A stretch of DNA of 64,000 nt from Acidimicrobiales bacterium (lineage in GTDB: Bacteria > Actinomycetota > Acidimicrobiia > Acidimicrobiales > MedAcidi-G1). The DNA is taken from assembly GCA_022452145.1 (NCBI GenBank), contig JAKURY010000010.1:20705-84704 (forward strand). Reading direction: 5' to 3'. The notes beneath the pieces were generated by a model. The model saw only the letters and a list, made by a program, of their open reading frames with translations. It made no database searches and was not told the origin of the DNA. A program made the position numbers and the translations under genes. Positions 1-7,766 of the stretch are shown here, in pieces (position 1 is the first letter of the stretch; each line of letters starts with the position of its first letter).

Positions 1-619
1 CCACGATCGTCGCCTCGTCCAGCTTCGGCCCGCTGCTCTCCTCGACGAAGCGCTCCTTCACCGTTGCCGACCCGGTGCCGCTGAGGTCGCCTACGGCAAT
101 GTCCACGACCTCGGCCGGGGCACCGCCCGATTCCTCAGCGGTGAACGACTTGGGGCGCACCAGGAAAATGGCGGTACCGGAGTCCGTGAAGCCGGTCGTC
201 ACGTCGGTGGTACCGCCGAAGACGGGCTCGCTGCCAAGCAGGCGGTCACCGTCGGCGATCAGGTCGACCACGTTGGTGATGACGGGACGGTCGATCTTGG
301 CCGACAGGCGTCCAGCCACGTCACGGCCGTCGTAGGAGGTGGAACAGAGCAGTACGTCGGGACCGGTCCCGACCTCTACGGCGCCGGCGATCGCCGAGGC
401 GATGCGGGGGCCGGCCAGCGACCCCTCGATGACGCCGATGGTGTGGACGGTGGTGGCGCCGTGGGCGCCCAGGGCGCCGGCGACGGCGCCGGCGTCACCG
501 GACATGACCACCTCGACGGTGTCGGCCAGCTGGCGGGCCCTGGTGAGCAGCTCCAGCGTGGAAGCCGTCGCACCGGCCTCGGTGGCCTCACCGAACACCC
601 AGATCTTCGAGATTCCCAT
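1..619 (-). CDS. etfA: Electron transfer flavoprotein alpha subunit, 5' part
   Basis: N-terminal 206 codons of EtfA; the gene runs off the left edge, so the C-terminal FAD-binding domain is not seen. EtfA and EtfB form the soluble heterodimer that passes electrons from acyl-CoA dehydrogenases to the respiratory chain. The start MGISKIWVFGEA followed by TASTLELLTRAR and the later VLLCSTSYDGRDVAGRLSAK stretch are typical of the alpha-subunit N-terminal domain. The ATG lies 9 bases downstream of the etfB stop, the usual etfBA order. Identity is firm. Confidence 0.93.
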   Translation of the reverse strand, partial: MGISKIWVFGEATEAGATASTLELLTRARQLADTVEVVMSGDAGAVAGALGAHGATTVHTIGVIEGSLAGPRIASAIAGAVEVGTGPDVLLCSTSYDGRDVAGRLSAKIDRPVITNVVDLIADGDRLLGSEPVFGGTTDVTTGFTDSGTAIFLVRPKSFTAEESGGAPAEVVDIAVGDLSGTGSATVKERFVEESSGPKLDEATIV

Positions 620-628
620 GACGGCCTC

Positions 629-1408
629 CTACAGGACCTTGAGGTCGTCCAGGAACGCCAGGATGCGCTCGTGGGCGTCGCCGTCGTCGTGGACTATCTC
701 ACCGGCATCCCGGGCGGGAGCAACGGAGATGTCGATGATCTCCTGGCGGGCGCCGGCCCATCCGACGGTCGCCGGGTCGATCCCCAGGCCGGCCAGGTCG
801 ATCTGGTCGACCGGCTTGTTCTTGGCGCCCATGATCCCCTTGAAGGAGGGATAGCGGGGCTCCACCACGCCGGCGGTCACAGAGACCACGGCGGGCAGCG
901 GGCATTCGACCTGGTCGAAGCCGGCCTCGGTCTGGCGCTTCACCGTGGCGACGCCGTCAGCCACCTCGATCTCCTTGCCGAACGTCACCGACGGGTATCC
1001 CAGCAGCTCGGCGACCTGGACCGGCACGGTCCCGGTGTAGCCGTCGCTGGACTCGGTGGCGGTCAGGACCAGGTCGGGCTCGCAGCGCTGGATGGCGGCG
1101 GCCAGCACCTTGGCCGTCGACAGGGCGTCGGAACCGGCGAGTGCCTCGTCGCTGACCAGCACGGCGCTGGCGGCACCCATGGCCAGGGCGGTACGCAGGC
1201 CGCCCACCTCGCCGTCCGGGGCCATGGAGACGAGCCTCACCTCGCCATCGCCGGCGGCGTCCACCAGCTGCAGGCCCATCTCGACGCCGTAGGAGTCCGA
1301 CTCATCCAGGATGAGCTTGACGTCTCGCTGGAGGGTCTTGGTTTCCGGATCCATCGCACCAGGGTCCGCCGGATCGGGGATCTGCTTCACACATACCACG
1401 ACGATCAT
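629..1408 (-). CDS. etfB: Electron transfer flavoprotein beta subunit
   Basis: 259 aa, normal EtfB length. Starts MIVVVCVKQIPDP, the standard beta-subunit opening; an upstream in-frame GTG would add 13 unconserved residues and is rejected. The middle holds the AMP-binding region (LTATESSDGYTGTVPVQVAELLGYP) and the C-terminal half has the beta-signature stretch VTAGVVEPRYPSFKGIMGAKNK. It partners EtfA encoded 9 bases downstream and serves beta-oxidation type dehydrogenases, fitting the fatty-acid genes elsewhere in the window. A CACACT box 7 bases before the ATG suggests a leaderless transcript. Confidence 0.95.
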   Translation of the reverse strand: MIVVVCVKQIPDPADPGAMDPETKTLQRDVKLILDESDSYGVEMGLQLVDAAGDGEVRLVSMAPDGEVGGLRTALAMGAASAVLVSDEALAGSDALSTAKVLAAAIQRCEPDLVLTATESSDGYTGTVPVQVAELLGYPSVTFGKEIEVADGVATVKRQTEAGFDQVECPLPAVVSVTAGVVEPRYPSFKGIMGAKNKPVDQIDLAGLGIDPATVGWAGARQEIIDISVAPARDAGEIVHDDGDAHERILAFLDDLKVL

Positions 1409-1415
1409 GTCGGAG

Positions 1416-1421
1416 AGTGTG
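1416..1421 (-). promoter_or_regulatory. Putative -10 box of etfBA
   Basis: On the minus strand CACACT is followed by 7 bases and the etfB ATG, a degenerate member of the TANNNT leaderless set seen across the window. No Shine-Dalgarno sequence precedes the start. Motif match only. Confidence 0.3.
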
Positions 1422-1517
1422 CCCTGTGCACCGGGCAACGAGACCATCCGTGGACAGGGTTTTCGCTGCGGTTCTCGGTCACCCGGGCCATCGGACGACC
1501 CGCCCGACGGCCCGACC

Positions 1518-1523
1518 TAGGGT
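1518..1523 (+). promoter_or_regulatory. Putative -10 box of a leaderless promoter (NylB remnant)
   Basis: TAGGGT followed by exactly 6 bases and an ATG, with no Shine-Dalgarno sequence. The promoter in front of the decayed hydrolase therefore still looks intact, which argues that the gene body was lost recently. Confidence 0.45.
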
Positions 1524-1529
1524 TCGACG

Positions 1530-1938
1530 ATGGCCGCGCCAGACCAGATCCGGTGGATGGAGGGATTCCCGCCACCGCCCGAGGCCCGCATCCGCTTCGA
1601 CGACGGTTCGTTCTACGCCTGGCCCCAGGTCCGCTGGCGTCAGGGTCCTCCCGGAGGTGGTGGCCGACGAGCCGTTCCTGGGTGGCGACCTGGAGCTGTT
1701 CGCCCTGGCCGACCTGCAGACCATGCAGGGGTGGTCGTACCGGTCGCAGTGGTGGATCCGCCACCTCGACGGCCATGCCCGGCCGATGGCCCGGGGCGCC
1801 CACGGGCAGGTCCTCGCCATCGACCGCCCGGCCGGCGTTGTCGTGGCCCACACGGGGTCGGCCCCACGACCCCCGTCCACCCTGCTGGACCCCGTCCTCC
1901 AGCCCCTGCTCGACGCCATCGTCGCCACCGTCCCGTGA
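1530..1938 (+). pseudogene. Internally deleted NylB-like serine hydrolase (beta-lactamase family)
   Basis: Two pieces of one gene in different frames. The first about 37 codons (MAAPDQIRWMEGFPPPPEA.., then FDDGSFYAWPQVRW) match the N-terminus of actinobacterial 6-aminohexanoate-dimer-hydrolase-like proteins. From about position 1640 a frame shifted by +1 reads GVRVLPEVVAD, QGWSYRSQWW, ARGAHGQVLAID, the C-terminal part of the same family, ending in TGA 10 bases before the next gene. The central 200 or so residues, including the SxxK serine, are missing, so it cannot be an active enzyme. The 5' end and its -10 box are preserved. Family assignment is by motif memory. Confidence 0.75.
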
Positions 1939-1948
1939 GGAGCCTCCG

Positions 1949-2914
1949 GTGAAGGTCCTGCTGATCGTGAACCCGTCGGCGTCTTCGGTGACGGCCCGTA
2001 CCCGCATCGTCATCCAGAAGGCCCTGTCGGCCGACCACCGCCTCGAGGTGGCCGCCACCACCCGACGGGGCCACGCAACCCGCCTGGCCCAGAGCGCGTC
2101 CAACGACGGCATGGACGTGGTCGTGGTTCTGGGTGGCGACGGCACCCTCAACGAGGCTGCCAATGGCCTGGCCGGAACCGACACGGCGTTGGCCGCCCTG
2201 CCCGGCGGGTCGACCAACGTCTTCGCCCGCACCATCGGCCTGCCCGACGACGCTGTCGAGGCCACCGGTGCCCTGCTGGATGCCATCGAGGCCGCTTCGA
2301 TCCGACGGGTTGGCCTTGGCGCCATTGGCGACCGGTACTTCCTGTTCCACGCCGGCATCGGCTTCGACGCCGCGGTGGTCGAGCAGGTGGAGCGGCGCGG
2401 TGGCCTGCTCAAGCGGTTCGCCGGCCATCCCCTGTTCATCGCCGCCGCCGTCGACACGTGGATCCGCCACTACGACCATCGACGCCCGGTGTTCCGGGTG
2501 GCCAGTCGACGCCTAGACGAGCCGGGTCCGCCAGATCCGGCCTCAGGGGTCCCGGGCGTGTTCACCGTGTGCCTCAACACGGACCCCTACACATACCTGG
2601 GTACCCGGGGCCTATCCCTGGTTCCCGAGGCGACGCTGGACAGCCCACTGGCCATCGTCACCTTCCGGTCACTCTCACCAGGCAGGCTCCTTCCGGCGTT
2701 AGCCGGCGCACTGGGGGTAGGCCGGGCGACCGTCGGGTCCAGTCCGTCGGTCGACGTCAGGACCGACGTCGCCGAGGCCGTCATAGCAGCCTCGCGTCCC
2801 GTGCCATGGCAGGTCGACGGCGACCACCTCGGCGAGGCGACGACCCTGTCGGTCCGCCACGTTCCGGATGCCCTGGACCTGGTGGTCCCCCTGGCCTCGG
2901 CCGCCTTCGGTTGA
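1949..2914 (+). CDS. Diacylglycerol kinase family lipid/sphingosine kinase
   Basis: 321 aa with a GTG start preceded by GAGGAG. The catalytic domain shows LLIVNPSA at the N-terminus, the nucleotide-binding signature VVLGGDGTLNEAANGL around residues 59-73, LPGGSTNVFARTIG, and a C-terminal beta domain ending in VPWQVDGDHLG. These are hallmarks of DagK_cat/YegS-type kinases that phosphorylate diacylglycerol or related lipids, including mycolipid precursors in actinobacteria. The substrate cannot be read from sequence. It follows the decayed hydrolase by 10 bases and converges on the glycerophosphodiesterase gene. Confidence 0.88.
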   Translation: MKVLLIVNPSASSVTARTRIVIQKALSADHRLEVAATTRRGHATRLAQSASNDGMDVVVVLGGDGTLNEAANGLAGTDTALAALPGGSTNVFARTIGLPDDAVEATGALLDAIEAASIRRVGLGAIGDRYFLFHAGIGFDAAVVEQVERRGGLLKRFAGHPLFIAAAVDTWIRHYDHRRPVFRVASRRLDEPGPPDPASGVPGVFTVCLNTDPYTYLGTRGLSLVPEATLDSPLAIVTFRSLSPGRLLPALAGALGVGRATVGSSPSVDVRTDVAEAVIAASRPVPWQVDGDHLGEATTLSVRHVPDALDLVVPLASAAFG

Positions 2915-2937
2915 GCCCGAGGGTGAGGCTCCGACCG
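2908..2937. terminator. Candidate bidirectional hairpin terminator
   Basis: CGGT-t-GAGCC, a 9-base loop, then GGCTC-cg-ACCG between the convergent lipid-kinase and GDPD genes. The stem embeds the lipid-kinase stop. There is no U-tract on either strand, so strength is uncertain. Confidence 0.35.
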
Positions 2938-2945
2938 GGAACCCG

Positions 2946-3680
2946 TCAGCCGTCGACCCAGGTTCCATCCAGGTGCCCGTCGATCACCCGACGCGCCACC
3001 CCGGGGCAATCGGTGATGATGCCGTCCACTTCCCAGTCGGCCAGCTGCAGGATGCGCCCGGGATCGTCGACCGTCCAGACCACCACCCGGAGGCCCCGCT
3101 CGTGGGCCGCCTCCACCATCGACTCGTCGACCAGGGTGTCCCACGGGCACACCGCCCCATGCCCGTGTGCCACCGCCCGGTCCAGCATCAGGTCGGTTCC
3201 GTGTCGTTCCATCACCAGCCATCCGGTGGGCAGCGATGGCTCGGAGGCCCGGATGCGGTCCACCGCGGTGATGTCGAAGGATGAGACGAGCAGTTCGTCG
3301 GTAGGCCGGTAGGCGGCCACCAGGCCGGCCACCGCCTCGCACACCAGGTCCGAAGCGTCGTGGTCGGGGTCGCCGGGGAGGTTCTTGACCTCCACGTTGA
3401 CACCCATTCCGTCGCAGGCCTCCAGCGCCTCGGCCAGGTTCAGGACGTCCTCCGGAGAATCGCCGGCCGGGACCTCGCGCACGAGACGCCCATCGCCGTA
3501 ATGGGCGTCGTGGTGGACCATCAGCACGTCGTCGGCCGACAGCCGGACGTCGAGCTCCACCCAGTCGGCGCCCTGGAGCCGGGCCTCGGTGAAAGCGGCC
3601 GCCGTGTTCTCCGGCCTGTCGTGGGATGCGCCCCGGTGGGCCACGACCATGGGCCGCCCGTCTGAGCGGGGATCGGTCAC
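2946..3680 (-). CDS. Glycerophosphodiester phosphodiesterase
   Basis: 244 aa, GTG start with GGAGG five bases upstream. The GDPD TIM-barrel is clear: VVAHRGASHDRPENT (catalytic His and Arg of the HR motif), WVELDVRLSADDVLMVHHD (Glu, Asp and His metal/catalytic residues), VNVEVKN, and the C-terminal VWTVDDPGRI and DGIITDCPG. No signal peptide, so cytoplasmic. It hydrolyses glycerophosphodiesters to glycerol-3-phosphate plus an alcohol. It lies 75 bases downstream of pdtaS on the same strand. Confidence 0.92.
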   Translation of the reverse strand: MTDPRSDGRPMVVAHRGASHDRPENTAAAFTEARLQGADWVELDVRLSADDVLMVHHDAHYGDGRLVREVPAGDSPEDVLNLAEALEACDGMGVNVEVKNLPGDPDHDASDLVCEAVAGLVAAYRPTDELLVSSFDITAVDRIRASEPSLPTGWLVMERHGTDLMLDRAVAHGHGAVCPWDTLVDESMVEAAHERGLRVVVWTVDDPGRILQLADWEVDGIITDCPGVARRVIDGHLDGTWVDG

Positions 3681-3755
3681 GCAGACCTCCGCGCGCGGAC
3701 GCCACGTACGGACGATGGGCTGTTCACGCCATCGACCCTAGGGCGGGAACCCGGC

Positions 3756-5285
3756 TCAGGTCGTGGGCTCATTGGCGTCACCCCACGGGCCGACCAGACG
3801 TGCGGCGGGCACCCACACCTCGGCCATGGTCCCGGTCCCCCGCTCCACGGGCAGAAGTCGTATTCGACCCCCCAGCTCGCCCTCAACGAACGTGCGGACG
3901 ATCGTCAGGCCCAGGCCGGTGACCTCCGACAGGTCGAAGCCCTCGGGGAGTCCCACCCCGTCGTCGACCACACGGACGAACAGGCCGTCAGGTCGCCGAT
4001 CCAGGTGGATGCCGACCTGGCCCGAACCGACCGGGCCGTCCGACGTGCCGTCGTCCGCCAACCCTGACCCCGGCGGGAAGGCATGGTCGACGACGTTCTG
4101 GAGCAGTTCGGTGAGGACGACGGCCATCGTCGTCGTGACCTGCCCGGGCAGCACCCCAGCATCACCTTCGACGGTGAACGCCAACGGCCGCAGGGGCGAC
4201 GACACGCTCTCCTCGACCACCCGGACCAGGGGGCTCACGATCTCCGAGAACGCCACGTCGGCCTCGGCGCTCTGAGCCAGCGTCTCGTGCACCACCGAGA
4301 TCGCCCCGATGCGGCGAACCGATTCATCGAGCGCCGCCCGGGCCTCAACTCCCTGCAGGCGCCGGGCCTGGAGCCGCAGCAGTGACGAGATGGTCTGCAG
4401 GTTGTTCTTCACCCGGTGGTGGATCTCCCGGATGGTGGCGTCCCTGGACACCAGCTGGCGGTCCCGCCGACGCAGCTCGGTCACGTCGCGTACGAGCACG
4501 ATGGCGCCCGTGGCCGTCCCGGACTCGAGCAGCGGGAAGCAGTGGCTGACCACCGCCACCTCGTCGTGGCGCTCCATTTCTTCGATCACGGCCGAGCGAC
4601 GGGCGAACGCGGCACGCAGCATCGACGACCCGAGCCCCGTGTCGTCGAACCGGGCACCGATGACTCCCCGGGTCATCCCGAGGCGATGGAGCAGGGAGAC
4701 GGCATTGGGCGAGGCGAACTCGATCCTTCCTTCGGAGTCGACCAGCAGCAGGCCGTCGCCGACCCGTGGGGTGCGGTGGCGGAGCCGTTCCTCCTCGCGG
4801 TACGGGAACTCACCGGCCTCCAGCATCATGGCGAACCTGTCGAACACCGTCAGGTAGGTCCTCTCCTGCTCGCTGGTCGGTCGGTCGACGGGCCGTATAC
4901 GTTCCCGCGCCATCACAGCGACCGTCGTGTCGGAACATCGGACCGGCACGGCAAGCAGGTTGACGTCGCGGTCGGCCCCGACGTTGACGGTGCCGGAGGT
5001 GGCTGAACCGGTGGCGAACGCCTCGGCGACCAGCGGACGGCGGAGTGGCTCGAAGACATGACCGACCAGGTCCGCGCGGTAGAGGGTGGTGCCGGTGGTG
5101 GGCCGCACGTGTCCCAACAGGATCAGCGGCGCCTCTGGATCGCCGCGTCGGCGTCCGAAGAGGAGCAGGTCGGCAAAGGAGAGGTCGGACAGCAGCCCCC
5201 AGATGCTGACCAGGTCCTGGAGGTGGCCTATGTCGGCATCGTCGAGTTCCGTGTGCGCCCGGGCCAACTCGGCCAACGTTGCCAC
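3756..5285 (-). CDS. pdtaS: PdtaS-type sensor histidine kinase
   Basis: 509 aa soluble kinase with no membrane segment. An N-terminal GAF-like sensor domain (about residues 1-155, with LLSDLSFADLLLFGRRR) resembles mycobacterial PdtaS. A PAS-like domain follows (about 170-270), then a HisKA_2 dimerisation segment with REIHHRVKNNLQTISSLL (phospho-acceptor His290) and a C-terminal HATPase with VVLTELLQNVVDHAF, VRVVDDGVGLPEGF and GLGLTIV. The family phosphorylates ANTAR-type regulators that bind nascent RNA; no such partner gene is in the window. The GTG start lies 22 bases after DUF3107. Confidence 0.9.
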   Translation of the reverse strand: MATLAELARAHTELDDADIGHLQDLVSIWGLLSDLSFADLLLFGRRRGDPEAPLILLGHVRPTTGTTLYRADLVGHVFEPLRRPLVAEAFATGSATSGTVNVGADRDVNLLAVPVRCSDTTVAVMARERIRPVDRPTSEQERTYLTVFDRFAMMLEAGEFPYREEERLRHRTPRVGDGLLLVDSEGRIEFASPNAVSLLHRLGMTRGVIGARFDDTGLGSSMLRAAFARRSAVIEEMERHDEVAVVSHCFPLLESGTATGAIVLVRDVTELRRRDRQLVSRDATIREIHHRVKNNLQTISSLLRLQARRLQGVEARAALDESVRRIGAISVVHETLAQSAEADVAFSEIVSPLVRVVEESVSSPLRPLAFTVEGDAGVLPGQVTTTMAVVLTELLQNVVDHAFPPGSGLADDGTSDGPVGSGQVGIHLDRRPDGLFVRVVDDGVGLPEGFDLSEVTGLGLTIVRTFVEGELGGRIRLLPVERGTGTMAEVWVPAARLVGPWGDANEPTT

Positions 5286-5307
5286 GGTCCGACCCCGCCG
5301 TCAGCGG

Positions 5308-5538
5308 TCAGCCGAAGCCGACCGGGTTCTCGGAACCTGCCGCGCCGATGTCCACGTAGGCGATCCTGCCTGAGGGCACGCCCACCTGGCGTCCCCTCAC
5401 GTCGGTGAACCACAACACGGCCTCTCCACCGGCGACGGCGGCATCCACGTCGGCCCGCAGGGCGCCAACGTCGGTGTCGTCGGCCATCTCGACCCTGATC
5501 TCCCTGGGGTTGTCCCTCACACCGATTCGCAGGTCCAC
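5308..5538 (-). CDS. DUF3107 family small protein
   Basis: 76 aa with a GTG start (VDLRIGVRDNPREI..). The pattern, including DVGALRADVDAAV, AVLWFTDVRGRQVGVP and a closing tract IAYVDIGA, matches DUF3107, a short conserved family found in Actinobacteria and of unknown function. It may bind nucleic acid or protein through its beta-rich fold, but nothing in the sequence proves a role. It sits between mrp (44 bases upstream) and pdtaS (22 bases downstream) in an apparent operon. Confidence 0.82.
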   Translation of the reverse strand: MDLRIGVRDNPREIRVEMADDTDVGALRADVDAAVAGGEAVLWFTDVRGRQVGVPSGRIAYVDIGAAGSENPVGFG

Positions 5539-5582
5539 GTCATGCTCCTCCGGGGTATCCGGTCCTGGTCCGAGCCGAGGGC

Positions 5583-6722
5583 TCAGACGATCCTGAGTTC
5601 CCTGTGCCGACGCTTCGTCGGCTTCATGTCCACGTCGATGGTCCTGGCCATCTCTACGAACAGCGCTCCCACCTCGGTCGACGGGTCGCCGGCGACCGGA
5701 CGACCACGGTCGGCACCGTCGCACAGTGCAGGCACCAACGGCACCTGCCCTACGAGGGGCACCTTCAACAGGTCGGCGAGGGCCTGACCGCCACCCGCAC
5801 CGAACAACTCGTACCGAGTGCCGTCGTCGCCGGTGAACCACGACATGTTCTCGATGACGCCGTGGACCTTCAGGTTGACCTTCTCGGCCATGAACGCCGC
5901 CCGCTGGGCCACCGACTGGGCCACCACCTGCGGCGTCGTGACGACGTACATCTCGGCGGTGGGCAGGAAACCCGCCAGCGAGATGGAGATGTCACCGGTA
6001 CCGGGGGGCAGGTCGACCAGCAGGTAGTCGGGCTCGTCCCAGTAGACGTCCGTCAGGAACTGCTCGAGCGCCTTATGGAGCATCGGGCCCCGCCAGATGA
6101 CCGGCTGGTCCTCGTCGGCGAAGAAACCCATCGAGATGCAGCGCACACCGTGGGCCTCCGGTGGGATGAGCATGCCGTCGATCACCGTCGGAGAATGCGA
6201 CACGCCCAGCATCCGCGGAATGGAGAAGCCCCAGACGTCGGCGTCGACCACGGCCACGTCCCTGCCCAGTCCGGCCAGTGCCACGGCCAGGTTGGTGGTG
6301 ACCGAAGACTTGCCGACCCCACCCTTGCCCGACGCGATGAGCAGCACCCGGGTGGACGAGTTGGCCTCGGCGAACGGCACGGCCCGGCCCTCGGAGTGCC
6401 CGTAGGTGGAGTTGGTTCCGGCGGTGGCCGACGGGTCTCCGTGGAGGCCCTCCCGGAGTTCCTCCCGCTCCTGGTCCGTCATGACGGTGAAGTCGACGCC
6501 GATGGCCTCCACGCCGTCCAACTGCGAGACGGCGTCGCTCACGGACTGCTGGATCTCGGCCTTCAGCGGGCACCCGGGCACGGTCAGGGCTATCTGCACC
6601 TCGACACGTGATTCGTCGATTCGAACCTCCCGGACCATGCCGAGGTCCACGATGCTGCGGCGGAGTTCCGGGTCCTGTACAGGCCGGAGGGCCTCGATAA
6701 CCTGGATTTCGGTGACCGCCAC
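5583..6722 (-). CDS. mrp: Mrp/ApbC-type Fe-S cluster carrier ATPase
   Basis: 379 aa. The GTG start is fixed by GAGGAG seven bases upstream. Residues 1-95 form a MIP18/DUF59-like domain (PVQDPELRRSIVDLGMV, VPGCPLKAEI). The P-loop NTPase follows with the deviant Walker A GKGGVGKSS, VDADVWGFS, and DYLLVDLPPGTGD. The usual C-terminal CxxC that bridges the cluster is not obvious: after GVIENMSWF the sequence runs TGDDGTRYELFG where many Mrp proteins carry CxxC. This Cys-less form occurs in some actinobacterial Mrp proteins. It is divergent from the SufR-like gene. Confidence 0.9.
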   Translation of the reverse strand: MAVTEIQVIEALRPVQDPELRRSIVDLGMVREVRIDESRVEVQIALTVPGCPLKAEIQQSVSDAVSQLDGVEAIGVDFTVMTDQEREELREGLHGDPSATAGTNSTYGHSEGRAVPFAEANSSTRVLLIASGKGGVGKSSVTTNLAVALAGLGRDVAVVDADVWGFSIPRMLGVSHSPTVIDGMLIPPEAHGVRCISMGFFADEDQPVIWRGPMLHKALEQFLTDVYWDEPDYLLVDLPPGTGDISISLAGFLPTAEMYVVTTPQVVAQSVAQRAAFMAEKVNLKVHGVIENMSWFTGDDGTRYELFGAGGGQALADLLKVPLVGQVPLVPALCDGADRGRPVAGDPSTEVGALFVEMARTIDVDMKPTKRRHRELRIV

Positions 6723-6845
6723 GGGTTCTCCTCGGCTGCGGTGGGATCGGCCCCACCATCGGATCTCGTCGGCATCCACCAGCGACCGGGTGACCGGCAG
6801 AAACAAGCGGTGGACCCGGCCGGATGGCCGAGGTGCCGTATTCGT

Positions 6846-6851
6846 TAGAAT
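6846..6851 (+). promoter_or_regulatory. Putative -10 box, leaderless promoter of the SufR-like gene
   Basis: TAGAAT, 6 bases before the GTG start, with no Shine-Dalgarno sequence. This is the clearest -10 hexamer of the leaderless set. Confidence 0.55.
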
Positions 6852-6863
6852 ATCCACGTGGAT
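6852..6863. promoter_or_regulatory. Candidate autoregulatory operator (perfect 12-bp palindrome)
   Basis: ATCCACGTGGAT is a perfect palindrome that begins directly after the -10 box and spans the GTG start and presumed transcription start of the SufR-like regulator. A protein bound here would block initiation, as expected for autorepression. It differs from the published mycobacterial SufR site. Confidence 0.4.
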
Positions 6864-7577
6864 GGAGCCCCCCTCACGGCCACCGAGTTCGCCTCGGCGG
6901 TCACCGCCATCACCGGAGCCTTCGGCGACCGGACACGCCGGAACATCTACCTGCGCGCCCGGGAGTCCGAGGACGGGGTGACGGCCGGCGACACCGCAGA
7001 GGCGTTCGACCTCCACCCCAACGTTGCCCGCCACCACCTCGACAAGTTGGCGGCCGGCGGCTACCTGGAGATCGTCGTGGAACGCCAGGAGGGCGCCTCG
7101 GCCGGGCGGCCGTCGAAGCACTACCGGGTCTCCGACCCCGGTACCCCGCTCGAGCTGCCGCTCCGCCAGGATGCCGTGCTGGTCAGCCTGCTGGGTAGGG
7201 CCCTCGCCCTCCTGCCTGCCGACCAGGCCGAGGCGATGGCCGAGGAGGTCGGCATCGAGGTGGGACGGAACATGGCCGAGGCCATCGGCGAACAGGGGGT
7301 CCACCGGTCGTTCCGCTCGGCACTCCAGGTGGTGGCCGAGGCCCTCACGGCCCACGGCTTCGCGGCACGGGCCGAACACACCGGCGACGACCGCCTGCGC
7401 ATCGTCTCCGAACACTGCCCCTTCGGTGGCGTTCCGATCGAACACCCGGTGATCTGCGCCGTGGACCGCGGCCTGGTCACGGGGATGCTGGCCGCCCTGT
7501 ACGGAGAGGCGAAGGCCGAGATGCGGTCCTCGCTGCCCATGGGCGACGCCGTGTGCATCACCGACGTGACGGCCTGA
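6858..7577 (+). CDS. SufR-like Fe-S responsive HTH regulator
   Basis: 239 aa with a GTG start. A winged-helix DNA-binding domain occupies residues 15-95: TRRNIYLRARE, then HPNVARHHLDKLAAGGYLE as recognition region and GRPSKHYRV as wing. The C-terminal effector region carries three cysteines, C187-x12-C200-x32-C233, in the context HCPFGG..HPVIC...GDAVC. This strongly resembles the [4Fe-4S] site of actinobacterial SufR, which represses the suf operon when the cluster is present. The neighbours fit: mrp is divergent and a cysteine desulfurase remnant lies 24 bases downstream. No sufBCD genes are in the window, so the target may be elsewhere. Confidence 0.75.
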   Translation: MDGAPLTATEFASAVTAITGAFGDRTRRNIYLRARESEDGVTAGDTAEAFDLHPNVARHHLDKLAAGGYLEIVVERQEGASAGRPSKHYRVSDPGTPLELPLRQDAVLVSLLGRALALLPADQAEAMAEEVGIEVGRNMAEAIGEQGVHRSFRSALQVVAEALTAHGFAARAEHTGDDRLRIVSEHCPFGGVPIEHPVICAVDRGLVTGMLAALYGEAKAEMRSSLPMGDAVCITDVTA

Positions 7578-7601
7578 ACCCGCCGCTGCGCCCGACCTTT
7601 C

Positions 7602-7766
7602 GTGACCCGCCACTACCTCGACCACGCCTCCACCTCGCCGGTGCTCGAGGCCATGGGGGTCGACGCACAGCGTTCGCTGCGCCTCTCCGTCGGCTGGAAC
7701 ACCACCGATGCCGACCACGACGCCGCATTGGACGCCGTCCCGGGGATCCTCGGCGACCTGCGGTGA
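7602..7766 (+). pseudogene. Cysteine desulfurase reduced to its two ends (in-frame internal deletion)
   Basis: An in-frame 54-codon reading frame, GTG to TGA. Residues 1-13 (VTRHYLDHASTSP) are the N-terminus of NifS/IscS-type cysteine desulfurases. From residue 14 the sequence VLEAMGVDAQRSLRLSVGWN and TTDADHDAALDAVPGIL is their extreme C-terminus. The roughly 330 central residues, with the PLP lysine and the catalytic cysteine, are absent. Its TGA overlaps the GTG of the next gene, so the coupling architecture is retained. It probably has no desulfurase activity. The fusion may be a real deletion or an assembly join. Confidence 0.8.

Noticed and set aside
443..1948. Long open frame on the plus strand running through etfB into the lipid-kinase gene
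   Set aside because: It is a shadow of etfB on the opposite strand and of the NylB remnant; only the part from GTG 1949 is kinase-like. High GC makes long shadow frames common here.
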